Part shown: in pieces, positions 59,774 through 64,000 of the stretch
Layout: every line of letters begins with the position of its first letter
Numbering within the stretch: the first letter of the stretch is position 1
Source of the DNA: Lachnospiraceae bacterium UBA1712
GTDB taxonomy: Bacteria; Bacillota; Clostridia; Lachnospirales; Lachnospiraceae
Reading direction: 5' to 3'
Assembly: GCA_002317175.1 (NCBI GenBank)
Contig: DCJA01000001.1
Span: forward strand, 102,091 to 166,090
Length of the DNA: 64,000 bases
Notes under the pieces: model-generated
The model's input: the letters and a program-made list of their open reading frames with translations, nothing else
Databases searched by the model: none
Told to the model about the DNA's origin: nothing
Translations under genes and position numbers: made by a program

Positions 59774-60797
59774 TATTTATCACCTCCCCAATGGCTAATC
59801 CATGCTCGGTCAGGTAAGCTTTCATCTCTTCCTTTCTGGTACTGTTCTCTTTAAATTCCAGAATCATTTCTCCCTTAGCTACACCACCGACATTTTTGGT
59901 TGATGCCTTCAATATATTAACTGGCTCCTTAAAGGTTAATATCAGGTTGGCTATAACTGGCTCGAATGATGAGTTCTCCGAAAATACAATTCTTATCTGC
60001 TCCCCATGATGGATTCTTGAAATTGTGTTTTCCAGATTGTTATCTCCTTCTGTATTTGTATCCTTTAGAATCAGTTCCTTTGCTACCTCCGACTTTGGAT
60101 GTGCGAACACCTCTGCTACTTCCCCATGTTCTACAATCTCTCCGGATTTCATAATTGCAACATCTGTACAAATCTCTCTTACAACTGACATCTGATGTGT
60201 AATAATCACGATTGTGATTCCAAATCTTGAATTTATCTCCTTAAGTAATCCAAGAATTGATGATGTTGTCTGTGGATCTAATGCGCTGGTAGCCTCATCA
60301 CAAAGAAGAATCTTTGGATTGCAAGCTAGCGCTCTTGCGATTGCTACTCTCTGCTTCTGACCTCCTGATAGCATTGCCGGATAAGCATTTTTCTTATCTG
60401 CCAGTCCTACTATCTCAAGAAGTTCCAGTGCTCTTGCCCTTGCTTCCTTTCTGCTATTCTTTTGTATGTATAGAGGAAAGCACACATTTTCTAATACCGA
60501 TTTTTGCATCAGCAGATTGAAATGCTGAAATATCATAGCTATGCTTTCTCTCTGTTTCTGAAGTTCCTTTCTGGTTAAGGACTCTAAGGATTTTCCTTCA
60601 ATAAGAACTTTTCCTTCAGAGGGCTTCTCCAGAAAGTTGATACATCGAATCAATGTTGACTTGCCTGCTCCAGACATTCCGATGATTCCATATATCTGTC
60701 CTTTTTCAATGGAAAGACTTACGTCTGTAAGTGCTTCAACTATTCCATCTTTTGTCTCATATCTTTTTGACAGGTTCTGAATCTCTATCTCAGCCAT
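59760..60797 (-). CDS. metN: Methionine ABC transporter ATPase MetN
   Basis: A 345-aa ATPase. Walker A GMSGAGKST (40-48), signature LSGGQKQRVAIARALA (about 140), Walker B ILLCDEATSALD, and a C-terminal NIL regulatory domain (about 265-345) that binds methionine and slows transport when the cell is full. AAAGGAGAG precedes the ATG at 60797. First gene of metNIQ. Confidence 0.95.
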   Translation of the reverse strand: MAEIEIQNLSKRYETKDGIVEALTDVSLSIEKGQIYGIIGMSGAGKSTLIRCINFLEKPSEGKVLIEGKSLESLTRKELQKQRESIAMIFQHFNLLMQKSVLENVCFPLYIQKNSRKEARARALELLEIVGLADKKNAYPAMLSGGQKQRVAIARALACNPKILLCDEATSALDPQTTSSILGLLKEINSRFGITIVIITHQMSVVREICTDVAIMKSGEIVEHGEVAEVFAHPKSEVAKELILKDTNTEGDNNLENTISRIHHGEQIRIVFSENSSFEPVIANLILTFKEPVNILKASTKNVGGVAKGEMILEFKENSTRKEEMKAYLTEHGLAIGEVINNVDH

Positions 60798-60867
60798 GCT
60801 TTCTCTCCTTTCGTTTTTGTGTTTGTCTCTTGACAAGTTTTATATTAAATCTGCTCTGATTATTTGT

Positions 60868-60909
60868 ATAATACCTAACCTTTATAGACCGCTATAGTTT
60901 TTAGCTATA
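60868..60909 (-). promoter_or_regulatory. metNIQ promoter with MET-box-like LysR operator
   Basis: The palindrome TATAGTTTTTAGCTATA at 60893-60909 matches the MET-box consensus TATAGTTTnAAACTATA of streptococcal methionine regulators (LysR type) at 14 of 16 defined positions, as I recall that consensus. It sits over the expected -35 of a TATTAT -10 at 60868-60873 on the minus strand, as expected for an activator. No S-box or T-box pattern is seen in the 267-nt gap. Confidence 0.45.
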
Positions 60910-61010
60910 ACGCTACAAACCATCATTCTTATCAAAAACACATCAAAAAAGCCTAAAAGAAAGCTAAATACTCATACTGTATAACATAATTTTTTATTAC
61001 CACAACAAAA

Positions 61011-61040
61011 AAAGAAACGGGAAGATTTTCCCGTTTCTTT
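61011..61040 (-). terminator. Terminator after the chemotaxis receptor
   Basis: A 13-bp perfect stem (AAAGAAACGGGAA / TTCCCGTTTCTTT) with a GATT loop and a T run on the minus strand, 24 nt after the MCP stop. Confidence 0.92.
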
Positions 61041-61064
61041 AGAGGATAAATAAATTTTAAATTA

Positions 61065-63128
61065 TTAACAATACGTAAATCTATTAACGATTTCTTTTAA
61101 TTGTTCAACGCTCTCTTTGTTTCTCTTTACTACATCCATCATCTCTTCAGCAATCACATTACTCTGATTGTTCTTTTCAACAATTCCTGTAATACCTGCA
61201 TTATTCTGATCTGAAACAGCTTTAATGGCATCCATCTGAACTGCAATATCATTAACAAACTTAATGAATTCGCTCATTGATGCTCTTACTTCTGTCATAA
61301 TCTGTTTAATATCTGAAGAAATCTCATCGTTAACCTGTGCAACTTCATTGAATTTCTCAAATCTAACTTCAACATCAGACTCAAGATAGTTAATAATTGT
61401 ATCAAAGCACTTTGCAACTTCAGCGATGTTATCATTTGTTGAACTACATATATTCTGAATATTCGCAGCTGTTGTCGATGAAGACGCCGCAAGATTTCCA
61501 ATTTCCCCTGCTACAACTGCAAAGCCTTTTCCCATTTCCCCTGCTCTAGCCGCTTCAATGCTTGCATTAAGCGAGAGAAGATTTGTCTGGCTTGAAATTA
61601 CAAGAATATCTGAAACAAGTGTATTAATCTCTGATAATTTATTCAATTTATCAACAGTTTTTGTAATTTCATTTCTATTATTGCTGATGCTTTGTGCAGA
61701 TTCTGCAAGTGCTTCTGATGCTGCTTTCTGCATATCTGTTGCATTATTAAGCAGTTCTTCACTCTTTTCATTTCCAGACGAAACAGAACCTTCTACACAT
61801 TTTAACATTTCATGTATGTTCTTAACGTCATCGTATAGTTTATTAACTGTTGAGTTTGTGTCGTCCATACTACACGCAAGTTCTCTAGTAATTGTTGCAT
61901 TAACTGACACATTCTCTGCGAGACTATCTGAGCTTTCACTCATCATTGTCGCAGTATCATCTATATCATCACTACATCCGCTAAGTGTCTGAACAATATC
62001 TGTAAGTGAACGTCTTAGATTCTCTATTTCTTTTGAAAGGATTCCAATCTCATCCTTACGATTTGTTAGCTTTCTGATTCCTTCCTCTTCGCCTAAATCA
62101 AGTGAACCAATCCTTACAATTGCCTTTTCAGCGACAGACAAAGGCTTTGTTCTAATTGAAACCGAAATAAAAGATGCTCCAACTATAATCACATAAGCAA
62201 TAATACAGATTAACAGCATTGATTTTGAATTATCATATGCTGCTTTATACATCTCGTCTTTACTTGCTGCTAAAGCAAGAGTCCATCCTCTGTTACTTAC
62301 TGATTTGAAATCAACAATTATTTCTGTTCCATCATCATATGTGTAATACATAATATCTTCAGGTGTTCCCGCGTTAACTCTAGCCATTACTTCCTGAAGC
62401 ATAGGATTACTTACTGGTTGAGCAATCTCCTGTGCAGTTTGCTCGTCTGTACCAATATATGTTAAATCGCTTTCTGTATTTATCATATAAAAGTTTGTAT
62501 CAAGCAGACCAGATACAGTAGTCTCCATCAGTTTATTTTCAAGAGCAGTATTGAAAACTCCACCACCAACATAACCGATTGGGTTGCCATTATCATCTAA
62601 GACCGCTGCATACATAGAAAGACACAACTGACCAGATCCAGGTGATACAATGATTCCTGTATCATATACACCATTGCCATTTTTCACGGCATCCATCATG
62701 GCATTTCTTAGCTGTTCCAGTCTCTCACCTTCACGCATAGTTTTACCGATAACCTGAGGAACATTATAAGTTAATACTGTTGTATCCCAGTTACCTATGT
62801 ACAATCCTTCCCATGCATTCAGCGTACCATAATAGTCCAATGTGTATTGCTGTGCAGTATTAAATGCAGCTTCATCTGACTGATTAAGCAAAAGATTTTT
62901 TACTGCATCTGATTTGCTAAACAATAGTAATTTATTTTCACTCTCTTCAACAAATGATTCAATAGAATTGGTCTGTGCTACAAGATATGTATCCATACCA
63001 TCAACAGACCTGTTCTTAATCATTTTCATGCTATTACTACTAGCAAGTGCAAACAACAAACCTATTCCAATAAAAGTTGTTACTGCAATAATTGTCATTA
63101 TTGCTGTTCTCATTTTTAAGTTCTTCAT
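61065..63128 (-). CDS. Methyl-accepting chemotaxis protein, Cache sensor
   Basis: A 687-aa transmembrane receptor. First membrane helix about 8-30; extracellular dCache-type domain about 35-295 (GLLDTNFYMINTESDLTYIGT in the distal part); second helix about 299-322; HAMP; then a long signalling coil with the conserved hairpin tip NLLSLNASIEAARAGEMGKG (about 515-535), which contacts CheA and CheW. It should bias motility in response to a small extracellular ligand, often an amino or organic acid. GGGGGG precedes the ATG. It implies a motile or taxis-capable cell. Confidence 0.95.
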   Translation of the reverse strand: MKNLKMRTAIMTIIAVTTFIGIGLLFALASSNSMKMIKNRSVDGMDTYLVAQTNSIESFVEESENKLLLFSKSDAVKNLLLNQSDEAAFNTAQQYTLDYYGTLNAWEGLYIGNWDTTVLTYNVPQVIGKTMREGERLEQLRNAMMDAVKNGNGVYDTGIIVSPGSGQLCLSMYAAVLDDNGNPIGYVGGGVFNTALENKLMETTVSGLLDTNFYMINTESDLTYIGTDEQTAQEIAQPVSNPMLQEVMARVNAGTPEDIMYYTYDDGTEIIVDFKSVSNRGWTLALAASKDEMYKAAYDNSKSMLLICIIAYVIIVGASFISVSIRTKPLSVAEKAIVRIGSLDLGEEEGIRKLTNRKDEIGILSKEIENLRRSLTDIVQTLSGCSDDIDDTATMMSESSDSLAENVSVNATITRELACSMDDTNSTVNKLYDDVKNIHEMLKCVEGSVSSGNEKSEELLNNATDMQKAASEALAESAQSISNNRNEITKTVDKLNKLSEINTLVSDILVISSQTNLLSLNASIEAARAGEMGKGFAVVAGEIGNLAASSSTTAANIQNICSSTNDNIAEVAKCFDTIINYLESDVEVRFEKFNEVAQVNDEISSDIKQIMTEVRASMSEFIKFVNDIAVQMDAIKAVSDQNNAGITGIVEKNNQSNVIAEEMMDVVKRNKESVEQLKEIVNRFTYC

Positions 63129-63405
63129 AAGCCCCCCATGAACTTTACTTATTTAATAATTTTTATAGTTATATTTTAGCATATTATTCTACTTATTATT
63201 AACCAAAATTCTGAAACTCATGTTGTGCAAAAAACATATTTACCAAAAACGAACTTGTCAATTTGCTATACTCTTGTATGGCTGATTTAACGCTAAATGT
63301 GACGGAAATTAAAGTCCTATATTTATATTGCAGTGGCAAAATAACACGTATTTCTTTGCACCTGTAGTTATTTATCCTGCAACTATATCTTGGTAGTATA
63401 TACAC

Positions 63406-63427
63406 ATAGATACGAAATACGTATCAG
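63406..63427 (+). promoter_or_regulatory. 22-bp shared upstream element, copy B
   Basis: Identical to the element at 54891-54912 over 22 bp, including GATACG-N5-CGTATC, and in the same orientation relative to its gene, 62 nt before the start of the 72-aa gene. The rest of the 361-nt gap 63129-63489 shows no gene or RNA structure I can support. Confidence 0.6.
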
Positions 63428-63489
63428 AAGTCAAATTAGTTATTTCACAGGATATAGTTATCAGTATAGATATTAAGGAGGTATTTGAT

Positions 63490-63708
63490 ATGTTAACAAT
63501 GTTATTAATGATATTAATGTTTGCAGTTTTTGGTAGAATGTTTGTATTTGCACTTAGATGTACCTGGGGAATCACAAAGATGGCTCTTTTCTTTGTATTC
63601 TTACCACTCATTATCGCAGGACTTGTTATATCAGGTATTGTTAGCCTGATTATTCCTGCAATATTTGTTGTAATATTAGCGGGTATTATAAGAGCTGCCT
63701 GTGCTTAA
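63490..63708 (+). CDS. Small hydrophobic two-helix membrane protein
   Basis: A 72-aa very hydrophobic protein with two membrane helices (about 2-24 and 33-68). AAGGAGG 8 nt upstream of the ATG makes it a convincing gene despite its size. No family recognised. It ends 29 nt before a bidirectional terminator and probably shares a regulator with the gene at 54572. Confidence 0.75.
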   Translation: MLTMLLMILMFAVFGRMFVFALRCTWGITKMALFFVFLPLIIAGLVISGIVSLIIPAIFVVILAGIIRAACA

Positions 63709-63736
63709 CAACTTAATATTTTTTCTATACATTAAG

Positions 63737-63773
63737 ATAGCCCCACCTGTATCTGCCATACAGGTGGGGCTAT
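63737..63773. terminator. Bidirectional terminator
   Basis: A 16-bp perfect stem (ATAGCCCCACCTGTAT and complement) with a CTGCC loop between two convergent genes. Confidence 0.9.
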
Positions 63774-63784
63774 TACTTATAAAT

Positions 63785-64000
63785 CTACTTAAGTTTCTCT
63801 TCCCACTCAGCTTCATTGAAGCCAACCAGAGCAAAGTCATCACCAATTATCATAGGTCTCTTAACAAGCATTCCATCTGTAGCCAGAAGCGCTATCCGCT
63901 CTTCCTCATTCATTGCAGGGAGCTTGTCCTTAAGCTTCATATCCTTATAAAGCAGACCGCTTGTATTGAAAAACTTCTTTAGTGGAAGTCCACTCATCTG
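63785..64000 (-). CDS. ArsC/Spx family protein, C-terminal part (runs off right edge)
   Basis: The last 71 residues of a gene whose start lies beyond the window. LKKFFNTSG, LKDKL, LLATDGMLVKRPMII and LVGFNEAEWEEKL are the hallmark C-terminal motifs of the arsenate reductase-like/Spx (YffB-type) family, normally about 115-120 aa. The N-terminal CxxC or Cys active site is outside the window, so function cannot be assigned further. Confidence 0.88.
   Translation of the reverse strand, partial: QMSGLPLKKFFNTSGLLYKDMKLKDKLPAMNEEERIALLATDGMLVKRPMIIGDDFALVGFNEAEWEEKLK

Noticed and set aside
60798..61010. S-box (SAM) riboswitch or T-box upstream of metN
   Set aside because: The gap lacks the conserved stems of either, and no terminator hairpin precedes metN.

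Overview
This 64 kb window is AT-rich chromosomal DNA from a Gram-positive Firmicute, most likely a member of the Lachnospiraceae (Butyrivibrio/Roseburia-like; inferred from gene content and protein style, not from a marker gene). The evidence is strong AGGAGG-type ribosome sites, a MetQ lipoprotein with a lipobox, very large GLUG-repeat surface proteins, a GH2 beta-galactosidase, MCP, GGDEF and HD-GYP signalling proteins, and no outer-membrane genes. No rRNA, tRNA, CRISPR array, phage or transposase gene was seen.

Region 1 (1-26.7 kb, all minus strand) is the exceptional part. One apparent operon of at least 13 genes starts at about 26640 and runs off the left edge. In order it encodes: a 2143-aa collagen-like surface protein; a 534-aa surface protein with a (Gly-Gly-X)n rod; an F-type c subunit; a compact b-delta-like protein; F1 alpha, gamma, beta and epsilon; a five-helix membrane protein; a 261-aa single-pass protein; a 3731-aa GLUG/Fn3-like giant; a 100-aa protein; and a Ser-rich partial gene. 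The F1 catalytic residues are intact, and gene order follows atp operons (c-b-delta-alpha-gamma-beta-epsilon). However, no subunit a is encoded, and the c subunit has Thr60 where the ion-binding carboxylate belongs, with no acidic residue anywhere in that helix. This looks like a rotary ATPase uncoupled from ion transport and tied to surface fibres. Four of its surface or membrane partners share the same N-terminal anchor and membrane-proximal beta-domain. I know of no described bacterial system with this composition; the nearest concept is the F1-like X0 ATPases of mycoplasmas (MIB-MIP and the M. mobile gliding motor).

Region 2 (26.7-37 kb, minus) is a sensing and sugar-use cluster: HPt protein, small membrane protein, a sugar-binding-fold/GGDEF fusion translationally coupled to beta-galactosidase, a PAS protein, an FAD oxidoreductase, and a hybrid histidine kinase with an amino-acid-binding-type sensor. 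Six 18-bp tandem repeats lie before the kinase.

Region 3 (37-43.6 kb) pairs an MMPL/RND exporter with a GLUG surface protein. Region 4 (43.7-54.6 kb) is mixed housekeeping and accessory: VWA and macrodomain proteins, a mutarotase-like protein, DUF2161, a U32-like protein, a divergent LysR/YeiH pair, an SCP2-like protein, a serine hydrolase, glycerol-1-phosphate dehydrogenase, DUF3592 and an aminotransferase. Region 5 (54.5-58 kb) holds small membrane proteins, a TPR protein and an HD-GYP phosphodiesterase whose C-terminus is encoded by a REP-like repeat. Region 6 (58-64 kb) is the metNIQ methionine ABC operon with a MET-box-like operator, a chemotaxis receptor, a small membrane protein and the end of an ArsC/Spx-family gene. 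A 22-bp sequence containing an inverted repeat lies upstream of two unrelated small membrane protein genes, suggesting a shared regulator.
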